Below the pieces are notes generated by a model, which saw only the letters and a program-made list of their open reading frames with translations, was not told where the DNA came from and did not search any database. This document shows, piece by piece, positions 6,752 to 13,572 of a stretch of 29,276 nt of DNA. Where the stretch lies: the NCBI GenBank assembly GCA_964558315.1, contig CAZLCL010000006.1, forward strand, positions 1 to 29,276, in the 5' to 3' direction. The stretch is from MWCM01 sp964558315 (GTDB lineage: Bacteria; Patescibacteriota; UBA1384; XYA2-FULL-43-10). The translations under genes and the position numbers were made by a program. Every line of letters starts with the position of its first letter. Position 1 is the stretch's first letter.

Positions 6752-6780
6752 TTGCATGAATTTCTTTTTTACGATAAAAT
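6752..6780 (+). promoter_or_regulatory. Promoter of grpE
   Basis: TTGCAT (6,752-6,757) and TAAAAT (6,775-6,780) are 17 bases apart. Transcription would start near 6,787, giving a leader of about 15 nt that contains the AGAGGA ribosome binding site (6,791-6,796) of grpE. Confidence 0.6.
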
Positions 6781-6801
6781 ACGGCTCGAAAGAGGAAAAA
6801 T

Positions 6802-7272
6802 ATGACCAAAAAAGACAAGAATATTCAGAAAGAAGTAGCAGAGTTACAAGATAAAGTTAACGAGCTTACTTTGGGCTGGCAGAGAACTCAAGCCGATTTT
6901 GTTAATTATAAAAAACAAGCAGAGGAAGACAGGCTTCGCATAATAAAATGCGCAAATGAGGAGCTTTTATTAGAGATATTGCCGATATTGGATAATTTTC
7001 AGCTAGCGGCCAAGCATTTACCCGATAATCTAACAAACGACAATTGGGCGCAAGGCATTAAACAAATTGAAAAGCAATTTGAAAACATATTATTTGATTT
7101 CGGTTTAGAGAAAATCACTGCTATTGGAGAAGTTTTTAATCCGGAGTTACATGAAGCGGTAGAAGAAGTTGATTCGGATAAAAAAAGCGGTATCATAACC
7201 GAAGAAATCTTATCGGGTTATAAATATCACGACATAATACTGCGTCCTTCAAAAGTCAAAGTCGCGAAATAA
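6802..7272 (+). CDS. grpE: GrpE, nucleotide exchange factor for DnaK
   Basis: This is a 156-residue GrpE. The N-terminal third is a long coiled coil (LQDKVNELTLGWQRTQADFVNYKKQ), the dimerisation stalk of the family. The C-terminal part holds LLLEILPILDNFQLA and FNPELHEAVEEV, then the small beta domain that contacts DnaK, ending GYKYHDIILRPSKVKV. The length is slightly short compared with about 180-200 aa in many bacteria, mainly through a shorter disordered N-terminus. GrpE releases ADP from DnaK and so resets the chaperone cycle. It is the first gene of the chaperone block and has its own promoter and a good AGAGGA site. dnaK follows after 271 bases with a separate promoter. Confidence 0.95.
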   Translation: MTKKDKNIQKEVAELQDKVNELTLGWQRTQADFVNYKKQAEEDRLRIIKCANEELLLEILPILDNFQLAAKHLPDNLTNDNWAQGIKQIEKQFENILFDFGLEKITAIGEVFNPELHEAVEEVDSDKKSGIITEEILSGYKYHDIILRPSKVKVAK

Positions 7273-7352
7273 AAAATATCCAGCTTCTTTGTTCTATATT
7301 GTAATTTATTATTACTTCAGCGCTAATTATTTTAGCTTTTAAAAATTATCTC

Positions 7353-7381
7353 TTGACAATATGTAAAGTTTACTTTACATT
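7353..7381 (+). promoter_or_regulatory. dnaK promoter with a 20-bp palindromic operator
   Basis: TTGACA (7,353-7,358) and TACATT (7,376-7,381) are 17 bases apart. The spacer and most of the -10 are a perfect inverted repeat, ATGTAAAG-TTTA-CTTTACAT (7,361-7,380), so a bound dimer would block RNA polymerase. It is not the HrcA/CIRCE sequence. The cognate repressor is not identified in the window. The predicted start (~7,388) coincides with the beginning of the folded leader. Confidence 0.65.
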
Positions 7382-7387
7382 ATTAAT

Positions 7388-7537
7388 AGGAGCCGGTAAA
7401 CCAAGTTTCCTTCGAGGAAGTGCTCTCTGCCCCTCCGGAGCGCACCTCCTTATAAGGAAGCTTGGCCACCAAATTCAAATCCATTGCCGGCTCTATTATA
7501 AATATATTATTTCAAGCCTGTGTTTCAGGCAGGAAGG
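7388..7537 (+). promoter_or_regulatory. Structured dnaK leader with two mutually exclusive folds
   Basis: The ends GAGCCGGTAA (7,390-7,399) and TTGCCGGCTC (7,484-7,493) pair over 10 bp with one G-U. Inside, CCAAGTTTCCTT (7,401-7,412) pairs over 12 bp with AAGGAAGCTTGG (7,454-7,465), again with one G-U. The same bases can instead form two local hairpins, TTCCT-TCG-AGGAA (7,407-7,419) and TCCT-TATA-AGGA (7,447-7,458), so two conformations compete. A separate hairpin GCCTG/CAGGC (7,516-7,530) abuts the AGGAAGG ribosome binding site (7,531-7,537). It could be a heat- or ligand-responsive leader, a stability element, a separate small RNA, or a small inverted-repeat insertion. A 68-codon frame through it (7,353-7,559) crosses the dnaK start and is not a gene. 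Confidence 0.5.
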
Positions 7538-7543
7538 CGTTAA

Positions 7544-9433
7544 ATGGGAAAAATTATAGGAATTGATCTTGGAACAACCAACTCCGCTGTAGCGATTATG
7601 GAAGGCGGATCAGCAAAAATCATCAATACAGCAGAGGGCGGAAGAACTTGCCCTTCAGTTGTGGCTGAGAATAAAAAAGGAGATCGGCTTGTTGGGCAAT
7701 TAGCAAAAAGGCAAGCGGTCACTAATTCTGATAATACAATCTTTTCGGTTAAAAGATTTATTGGAAGATCTTTTGCTGATAAAGAAACACAGGAAGATAT
7801 TAAAAAAATGCCATACAAAACCACAAAAGCCAGCGATGGCTCTATTAGAGTGGTTATGAATAGCAAAGAATATAGTCCTCAGGAAATCTCCGCATTCACT
7901 TTGCAAAAGCTTAAAAACGATGCTGAAACATATATCGGAGAAAAAATTACCTCAGCTGTGATTACAGTTCCAGCATATTTTAACGATGCACAACGTCAGG
8001 CAACAAAAGATGCCGGAAAAATAGCGGGGCTGGAGGTAAAAAGAATTATCAACGAACCAACTGCGGCCGCCCTAGCCTACGGACTAGATAAAAAGAAGAA
8101 TGAAAAAATTGCGGTTTACGATCTTGGCGGTGGAACTTTTGATATTACTATATTAGAGTTGGGCGATGGCGTATTTGAAGTAAAATCCACCAACGGTGAC
8201 ACTCATTTGGGAGGCGATGATTTTGATCAAGTTATTATGGATTTTATCATTTCTGAATTTAAAAAAGAACAAGGTATAGATCTGCATACCGACAAAGCCG
8301 CACTGCAAAGAGTTAAAGAAGCGGCAGAAAAAGCAAAAATCGAATTATCAACTACCGCCGAAACAGAGATCAATTTACCTTTTGTCACAGCAGACGCCGA
8401 AGGCCCTAAACATTTACAGATGAGCATAAGCCGATCGAAATTAGAAGAGCTGGTTAATGGTTTGATAGAAAAAACCTTAATACCCTGCGCAACAGTTTTA
8501 AAGGATGCCGGCCTTAAAAAACAAGACATAAATGAAGTAATATTAGTCGGTGGCATGACCAGAATGCCGGCAGTGCGCGCGGCGGTCAAAAAATTCTTCG
8601 ATAAAGAACCTAATCACACCGTTAACCCAGATGAAGCCGTGGCCATTGGAGCGGCCATACAGGGTGGTGTTTTGGGTGGAGAAGTAAAAGATTTGTTATT
8701 ACTCGATGTTACTCCACTCTCGCTTGGAATTGAGACATTAGGTGGAGTTATGACCAAACTAATTGAAAAAAATACTACTATACCCACTTCACAGTCTCAA
8801 ATATTTTCAACTGCCGCAGACAATCAGACACAAGTTGAAATTCACGTTCTGCAAGGAGAAAGGGAGATGGCAACAGACAACAGAACACTCGGGAGATTTG
8901 TGCTTGACGGCATCCCACCTGCACCTAGAGGCATCCCACAAGTTGAAGTAACATTTGATATAGATGCAAATGGTATCGTAAATGTAAAAGCTGTTGATAA
9001 GGCCAGCAACAAAGAGCAAAAAATTACTATTACTTCATCTTCCGGTTTAAGCGAAGAAGAGATTGAAAAAATGAAAAAAGACGCTGAGCTCCATGCAGAG
9101 GAAGATAAAAATAAGCGCGAACTTGTGGATGCGAAAAATCAAGCAGATTCATTAATTTTTACAGCCGAAAAGGTGCTTAAAGATGCCGGAGATAAAGCTG
9201 ACAGTAATCTAAAAAAAGATGTTGAGGAGAAAATTAAAAGCCTACGAGAGATTAAGGATAGTGATAAATTAGACGAAATTAAATCTCAGACAGAGACTTT
9301 AAGCAAATCACTGCAAGAGATTGGCGCCTCAATGTATCAACATGCGCAAAGCAACCCCGAAAATCAGCAAAACGAGGCCAAACAAGAAGACACTAAACAA
9401 GAATCAGATGACAAAGAAGAAAGCAAACAGTAA
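7544..9433 (+). CDS. dnaK: DnaK (Hsp70) chaperone
   Basis: This is a 629-residue Hsp70. The ATPase domain (about 1-375) shows GIDLGTTNSAVA near the start, YDLGGGTFDITILE, and ILVGGMTRMPAVR. The linker region KDLLLLDVTPLSLGIET leads into the substrate-binding domain (about 385-500) and a helical lid. The C-terminus ends in a Gln/Glu/Lys-rich acidic tail. Length and order match typical bacterial DnaK. It binds exposed hydrophobic stretches of unfolded proteins in cycles driven by ATP, helped by GrpE and DnaJ encoded on either side. The start ATG at 7,544 follows AGGAAGG (7,531-7,537). Expression is probably set by the palindromic promoter and the folded leader just upstream. Confidence 0.98.
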   Translation: MGKIIGIDLGTTNSAVAIMEGGSAKIINTAEGGRTCPSVVAENKKGDRLVGQLAKRQAVTNSDNTIFSVKRFIGRSFADKETQEDIKKMPYKTTKASDGSIRVVMNSKEYSPQEISAFTLQKLKNDAETYIGEKITSAVITVPAYFNDAQRQATKDAGKIAGLEVKRIINEPTAAALAYGLDKKKNEKIAVYDLGGGTFDITILELGDGVFEVKSTNGDTHLGGDDFDQVIMDFIISEFKKEQGIDLHTDKAALQRVKEAAEKAKIELSTTAETEINLPFVTADAEGPKHLQMSISRSKLEELVNGLIEKTLIPCATVLKDAGLKKQDINEVILVGGMTRMPAVRAAVKKFFDKEPNHTVNPDEAVAIGAAIQGGVLGGEVKDLLLLDVTPLSLGIETLGGVMTKLIEKNTTIPTSQSQIFSTAADNQTQVEIHVLQGEREMATDNRTLGRFVLDGIPPAPRGIPQVEVTFDIDANGIVNVKAVDKASNKEQKITITSSSGLSEEEIEKMKKDAELHAEEDKNKRELVDAKNQADSLIFTAEKVLKDAGDKADSNLKKDVEEKIKSLREIKDSDKLDEIKSQTETLSKSLQEIGASMYQHAQSNPENQQNEAKQEDTKQESDDKEESKQ

Positions 9434-9445
9434 AAGCTTGTTAAC

Positions 9446-9476
9446 AATCCGGCATAATTACCACTTATGCCGGATT
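9446..9476 (+). terminator. Hairpin downstream of dnaK (likely terminator)
   Basis: AATCCGGCATAA (9,446-9,457) pairs perfectly with TTATGCCGGATT (9,465-9,476) around a seven-base loop. The trailing sequence is AT-rich but not a clean T run, so it may be a weak terminator or a 3'-end stabiliser. Confidence 0.6.
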
Positions 9477-9483
9477 AAAATAT

Positions 9484-9512
9484 TTGTATCTTAACAATTT
9501 TTAAGTTAGAAT
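9484..9512 (+). promoter_or_regulatory. Promoter of the 216-aa anchored protein gene
   Basis: TTGTAT (9,484-9,489) and TAGAAT (9,507-9,512) are separated by 17 bases. A leader of about 23 nt would carry the AGGAGG site (9,533-9,538), three bases from the ATG at 9,542, a short but usable spacing. Confidence 0.55.
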
Positions 9513-9541
9513 ATGTCTGTATTTACCTTTTTAGGAGGGGT

Positions 9542-10192
9542 ATGGACATCTTTAAAAGACCGGCAGTCGTAATTATTATTCTGTCAGCTATTGTTATTGC
9601 CACAATATGGTCATACATAGAAAAACGCTCAACCGCAAAAGAAGCACAACTTCAAGCTGAACAACTCGAACAAGAGGCGGCAGAAAATCTAATTAATTTA
9701 GCTACTGTTGACCCAAGTGAATTTGATGATTATGTCCGCAACGAATATGCCCAAGCCAAAACAAAAGCGGAAGAAATTGACAAGGAGCATAAATTATCAG
9801 CCATACAGGTAAATTTGCCATCACTAAGTTTGAATTCTGGAGAAACAAGATATATTTTTAGATCAGAATCAGACTCCATTAATAATTGGATTATTACCTT
9901 TTCCCAAAACTCTGGTAACTTTCTAAGGGCTGAAATACCAAAAACTGATTATTTGGGAGATTTTCCTGCGATGGACACGTCTTTGTGGAAGTTTAATTAT
10001 GTAACCGCAATTCAAATATTTGAAAACGAGGGGGGCAAAGATTGGCGAGAGAGTAACGGTTTAAGTAGCGCATATTTGCTGTTAAAGCAGGACATAGAAA
10101 AAAATTTGTTAGTGTGGGTTGTCACTTATTCCAGTGGCAATCAAGATCTTACTAAAATTATTAACGCTACTAACGGCAAAATTATTGAATAA
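9542..10192 (+). CDS. Membrane-anchored extracytoplasmic protein, 216 aa, possible PepSY-like C-terminus
   Basis: An N-terminal hydrophobic helix (about residues 8-25) preceded by Lys and Arg suggests a signal anchor. A charged Gln/Glu/Lys/Ala-rich segment (about 28-50 and 68-82) follows, probably coiled coil, then a globular region. The C-terminal end, with VWVVTYSSG, then LTKIINATNGKIIE, resembles the closing strand-turn of PepSY-type repeats (the VxxIDAxTGKV pattern). This comparison is from memory and is tentative. The gene has its own promoter and a strong AGGAGG site. It sits between dnaK and dnaJ and is 68 bases from dnaJ, so it could be cotranscribed with dnaJ. It shows no chaperone motif. 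I do not recognise a specific function. Confidence 0.7.
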   Translation: MDIFKRPAVVIIILSAIVIATIWSYIEKRSTAKEAQLQAEQLEQEAAENLINLATVDPSEFDDYVRNEYAQAKTKAEEIDKEHKLSAIQVNLPSLSLNSGETRYIFRSESDSINNWIITFSQNSGNFLRAEIPKTDYLGDFPAMDTSLWKFNYVTAIQIFENEGGKDWRESNGLSSAYLLLKQDIEKNLLVWVVTYSSGNQDLTKIINATNGKIIE

Positions 10193-10260
10193 CTGCCCAT
10201 GAGTCTTATGTTGGGGTTCTATAAATTAAATACCCTTAGGGCGGTAAATTTTTAAGTCAA

Positions 10261-10911
10261 ATGAATAAAGATTATTACAAATTATTAGGGCTAGACAAAA
10301 ACGCTTCTGCTGAGGATATTAAAAGAGCTTATCGGAAATTAGCCATGCAGTATCACCCCGATAGAGGTGGCGGGGCAGAAGCAGAAAAGAAATTTAAAGA
10401 GATTAACGAAGCCTATAAAATCCTTTCAGATCCCCAGAAACGTGCTCAGTATGATCAATTCGGATCTAGTGCTTTTAACGGTGCTAATGGTTTTGGCAAT
10501 CAAGGTTTTGGCGGTTTTGATTTTTCTGGTTTTCAAAGCGGAGGCTTTAGATCGGGTGGCGTAGAGTTTAATTTTGGAGGTTTGGGAGATATTTTTGAAG
10601 ATTTTTTTGGACAAGCATTTGCCACAGTTAATACTGAGCTTGAGATATCTCCCGCTCAAGCTGTTTTGGGAGATAATCTAAAAATTAAAGTCGGCAATGA
10701 AACAATTAATTTTGATATTCCTGCTGGTGTGCAAAACGGCATGACATTCCAGATTCCGGGCAAGGGGCACACTTTGCGCAACGGCAAAAAAGGCGACTTA
10801 AACATCACTTTAAAAATTAAAATGCCCGTAAAAATCAACGAAGAACAAAAAATTTTGTGGCAAAAATTAAGAGAATCAGAGAGTAAAAAAAGATCGTGGT
10901 GGCAAAAATAA
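10261..10911 (+). CDS. dnaJ: Minimal DnaJ (Hsp40): J domain, G/F region, one C-terminal domain
   Basis: This 216-residue Hsp40 is much shorter than canonical DnaJ (about 370 aa). Residues 1-68 form the J domain with the catalytic HPD at 32-34 in YHPDRGG, which stimulates the DnaK ATPase. A Gly/Phe-rich linker spans about 75-118. The remainder (about 120-216) matches the second beta domain of DnaJ/CbpA, with LEISPAQAVLGD, FDIPAGVQNG and GKGHTLRNGKKGDL, and a short terminal helix. The CxxCxGxG zinc-finger repeats and the first C-terminal beta domain are both missing. The frame is intact and ends cleanly, so this looks like a natural deletion form. No Shine-Dalgarno is obvious before the ATG. 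It could be named cbpA-like instead of dnaJ. Confidence 0.88.
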   Translation: MNKDYYKLLGLDKNASAEDIKRAYRKLAMQYHPDRGGGAEAEKKFKEINEAYKILSDPQKRAQYDQFGSSAFNGANGFGNQGFGGFDFSGFQSGGFRSGGVEFNFGGLGDIFEDFFGQAFATVNTELEISPAQAVLGDNLKIKVGNETINFDIPAGVQNGMTFQIPGKGHTLRNGKKGDLNITLKIKMPVKINEEQKILWQKLRESESKKRSWWQK

Positions 10912-10936
10912 ATAAGATAGCAAATATAATTTTATA

Positions 10937-11116
10937 TTAATAGATAACAATATACGATAATACAAAAGCAGTTATTAAACCAAGCACCACAACCGTATAT
11001 ATTAATTTTTTTCGTTTAATCATAAAACCTATAGCCATTAGCGCAATGACTTTAAAGTGTTTCTCTCTCTCGGACAATTTATCTGAATTTTGACCGATAA
11101 TTGGCTCTTTTGACAT
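10937..11116 (-). CDS. Small single-pass membrane protein, 59 aa
   Basis: I read this short frame by eye. It begins MSKEPIIGQNSDKLSERE at the ATG (11,114-11,116) and has a hydrophilic N-terminal half. Two hydrophobic stretches follow: a weak one (FKVIALMAIGFMI, about 21-33) and, after KRKK (34-37), a strong one (LIYTVVVLGLITAFVLSYIVI, about 38-58). The stop is at 10,937-10,939. A positively charged patch between the stretches fits a membrane topology signal. No Shine-Dalgarno is clear; an AT-rich stretch containing TATAAT lies about 30 bases upstream. It lies downstream of obgE on the same strand, converging with dnaJ. The composition argues for a real membrane peptide, but the short length leaves doubt. 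The remainder of the spacer, 11,117-11,319, holds nothing I can support. Confidence 0.5.
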   Translation of the reverse strand: MSKEPIIGQNSDKLSEREKHFKVIALMAIGFMIKRKKLIYTVVVLGLITAFVLSYIVIY

Positions 11117-11319
11117 TTGTTGTAACTATTTAATACCAATTTTATTATAATTCAAAAATCAATTATCGGCAATTTGCACCATCAAAAGATTTTTCATTCA
11201 CCATAATATTTTGCACCCATGCCAAATTAATAATCATATCACCAGATGCATAGTCATTCGCTATTAATGACGGTTTTGCGCCATATATCTCTCCCTAAAC
11301 GTTTTAGCACCCCACACAA

Positions 11320-12291
11320 TTAGCTTACTTTGTTGTAAAGCATGTATTTTAGATCCTTAATATTTTCTTGAGTGACTGCCGATACGGCTAAAAATTTGAT
11401 TTTTTTATTTTTTAACTGTCTTGATACCTTTTGCAATTCTTCCTTAGACAACAACTCAATTTTATTTAATACGACTAATTCAGGTTTTTGGCCAAGTTTA
11501 TCAGAAAATTCTTTTAGTTCATTTCTTATCAGCTGATAACTTTTAATTACATTGTCGTCTTCGGCTGATAAGAGGTGGATTAACATCTTTGTTCTATCAA
11601 TGTGTTTTAAAAATTTATGACCCAAGCCTTTCCCTTTAGATGCGCCCTCAATTAGCCCTGGTATATCAGCGATAATTAATGTTTTATTTTCATATCTAAT
11701 AGCTCCTAAATTTGGTTCCAAAGTGGTGAAAGGATAATCTGCAATCTTCGGTCTGGCATTTGACAATACCGACAGCAAAGTAGATTTCCCAGCATTTGGT
11801 AAACCCACAATACCAATGTCAGCAATCATTTTTAATTCCAACCTAAGGCTTTTTGCTTCGCCGGGCAGACCATCTTTTGCCCACATCGGAGCTTGTTTGA
11901 TTGATGTGGCAAAATGTTGATTGCCCCATCCACCATTCCCGCCTTGTGCGATTAAGACTTTTTGCCCGTCATTAACCATATCATGGAGTAAAATATTGTT
12001 CTCAAATACTTGAGCGCCGAGAGGAACTTCCAAAACCAAATCGGAACCATTTTTGCCAGACATTTTTTGTTTCATGCCCTTGCCACCGTTTTCCGCCTCG
12101 TAAAAAGCCTTTCTAGCATACTGTGTTAAATCGTCAACATGTCTTGAGGCTAGGATATAGACACTACCGCCGTTTCCGCCATCTCCGCCATCTGGCCCAC
12201 CCTTAGGAATGAATTTTTCTCTTCTAAAAAATACACCGCCGTTTCCGCCGTTTCCTGCTTTTACTGAAATTTTTACTTCATCAACTATCAT
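11320..12291 (-). CDS. obgE: Obg/CgtA GTPase, ribosome assembly
   Basis: This is a 323-residue Obg. The N-terminal glycine-rich Obg fold (about 1-155) shows VKAGNGGNGGVFFRREKF and GGPDGGDGGNGG. The G domain follows, with GLPNAGKS (163-170), the switch PFTTLEPNLGA, the DIPGLIEGA Walker B loop, the base-reading NKIE motif, and a SAV G5 loop. The variable C-terminal OCT domain is absent, as in many small genomes. Obg binds the large ribosomal subunit late in assembly and also responds to (p)ppGpp. The frame stays open upstream to 12,384, but I chose the ATG at 12,291. Family members start at MxVDEVKI, an AGGA site lies at 12,301-12,304, and a promoter lies at 12,311-12,339. The extra 31 codons would be an atypical hydrophobic extension. 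Confidence 0.95.
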   Translation of the reverse strand: MIVDEVKISVKAGNGGNGGVFFRREKFIPKGGPDGGDGGNGGSVYILASRHVDDLTQYARKAFYEAENGGKGMKQKMSGKNGSDLVLEVPLGAQVFENNILLHDMVNDGQKVLIAQGGNGGWGNQHFATSIKQAPMWAKDGLPGEAKSLRLELKMIADIGIVGLPNAGKSTLLSVLSNARPKIADYPFTTLEPNLGAIRYENKTLIIADIPGLIEGASKGKGLGHKFLKHIDRTKMLIHLLSAEDDNVIKSYQLIRNELKEFSDKLGQKPELVVLNKIELLSKEELQKVSRQLKNKKIKFLAVSAVTQENIKDLKYMLYNKVS

Positions 12292-12310
12292 GTTATATAA
12301 TCCTAAACAG

Positions 12311-12339
12311 AAGATAGCATTAATCGCTCTATTTAACAA
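12311..12339 (-). promoter_or_regulatory. Promoter of obgE
   Basis: On the minus strand TTGTTA (12,334-12,339) and TATCTT (12,311-12,316) are 17 bases apart. The predicted start near 12,304 supports the downstream ATG at 12,291 as the real obgE start. Confidence 0.5.
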
Positions 12340-12383
12340 ATAAAAAAATGGCTCCGCCCGCCATATTGTTAAAAAGTAAAACA

Positions 12384-13520
12384 CTAATAAATAAAACCTC
12401 TAAACGACGAGACAGGCAGGGTTCTTCTGCTCACTTTGCCCCAACCTACTGCATTCATTTCGGAAAAAGTAACCATGTTGCCATCTACTGATTCAACATA
12501 AACTACATGACCCCACCATGATTCAGGAGTTACGCCTATCGCTCCACTCGCAGGCTGATTTCCAGTAGAATAACCTGCTCTCCTGGCTGAATTAAGCCAG
12601 CTTTTTGCATTACCCCAACTTGATGGCACATATCTCTTGGTAGCGACATAATATGTGCAATATCCGTAAGGGTAGCCATTTTTTGAACTACCGGCGGCTG
12701 TTCGAACCTTAATACTATCCGCGCTATTATTTCTGGAAGAAGCAGAGTCTCTGATAACAGTGTTTCTGTTTGCTTGAGCTAATTTCTCTTTTTCTCTTTT
12801 AGCAATTGCTGAAGCGGAAACTTCATAACCCTTAGGAGGAACCTTAAGCACTTGGCCAGGTTTAACTAAATTAGCGTTATCTAAATCATTCACATACATA
12901 AGAGTAGCTAATTTTACTTCAAATTTCCAACCAAGTGTAGTCAGATTGTCACCGTTTCTCACGGTATAAGATACAGTTTGCTGGCTATTATCCGGCAAAG
13001 GTTCTTCTCTTTGAGTAATATTTGTATCAATAGAATTATTTACTGCAAAAAAGGCTTCAGTCGAGTTTTTATAAGCTTTCTCGGCCGACATGCCATCATT
13101 CTCTATCAGAGGCGTAAAAGTGTCCGTTACGCTGGCAATAGCGATCTCATTGGCTGGATCCGGATATGAAATAGAGTAATCTGCTTCAGCATATTTAACA
13201 ATGAAATTAGATAATACCACTATTGCGCTAATCAACCCCAGAGAAAAATGAGGTAAATATTTATTATCGGTGCTAAAAAAATTGCATACTGCCTTAACAA
13301 GAAGTCTTAGTGTGTCTGCAATTTTTGCACATATAAAAAGGCATTTTTTTTCTATCAAAACAAGAACTTCTGCCGTTTTATTAACTGCACCTTGTAAAAT
13401 AGGTTTTATTTTTGAAATTTGTATAAGTAATTTTTTGGTTTTTGGGGTGCCCTTTGAAATTAATTTAGGCAAAGGGTCAGCATCGTTATGAGGTATCATA
13501 ATTGTATATGTCTTTCTCAC
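12384..13520 (-). CDS. LysM-CHAP peptidoglycan hydrolase
   Basis: This is a 378-residue protein with three visible parts. Residues 1-90 are basic and cytoplasmic; a single hydrophobic helix spans about 91-109. A LysM domain (183-228, VSYTVRNGDNLTTLGWKF to KPGQVLKVPP) binds glycan strands. A Ser/Lys/Arg/Asn-rich linker leads to a CHAP domain (about 281-378), with the catalytic Cys at 288 in GYCTYYVA, His at 338 in GHVVYVE, and WGNAKSW between. CHAP enzymes are amidases or endopeptidases that cut peptide stems of peptidoglycan, so this is likely a membrane-tethered wall-remodelling enzyme. The first codon is GTG at 13,520. An ATG at 13,499, seven codons in, is also possible, because the promoter upstream would give only about four leader bases for the GTG. 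Confidence 0.9.
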   Translation of the reverse strand: MRKTYTIMIPHNDADPLPKLISKGTPKTKKLLIQISKIKPILQGAVNKTAEVLVLIEKKCLFICAKIADTLRLLVKAVCNFFSTDNKYLPHFSLGLISAIVVLSNFIVKYAEADYSISYPDPANEIAIASVTDTFTPLIENDGMSAEKAYKNSTEAFFAVNNSIDTNITQREEPLPDNSQQTVSYTVRNGDNLTTLGWKFEVKLATLMYVNDLDNANLVKPGQVLKVPPKGYEVSASAIAKREKEKLAQANRNTVIRDSASSRNNSADSIKVRTAAGSSKNGYPYGYCTYYVATKRYVPSSWGNAKSWLNSARRAGYSTGNQPASGAIGVTPESWWGHVVYVESVDGNMVTFSEMNAVGWGKVSRRTLPVSSFRGFIY

Positions 13521-13530
13521 ATACTTTGGT

Positions 13531-13559
13531 ATTTTACATTAGCTCTCTTTTTGTGTCAA
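13531..13559 (-). promoter_or_regulatory. Promoter of the LysM-CHAP hydrolase gene
   Basis: On the minus strand a perfect TTGACA (13,554-13,559) and TAAAAT (13,531-13,536) are separated by 17 bases. The predicted start is near 13,524, only four bases before the GTG codon and 25 before the in-frame ATG. Confidence 0.65.
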
Positions 13560-13572
13560 TACCTTTAAAATG

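Noticed and set aside
6525..7543. CIRCE/HrcA operator at grpE or dnaK
   Set aside because: No TTAGCACTC-N9-GAGTGCTAA-like sequence is present; the dnaK palindrome is a different sequence.
11163..11294. Open stretch of 43 sense codons on the minus strand just after obgE
   Set aside because: It reads plausibly (ends KSFDGANCR) but has a stop immediately upstream and no start codon before residue 20; it could be a decayed gene end, but I cannot support that.
12292..12384. N-terminal extension of obgE to 12,384
   Set aside because: Family members begin at the MxVDEVKI motif, and an SD and promoter support the ATG at 12,291.
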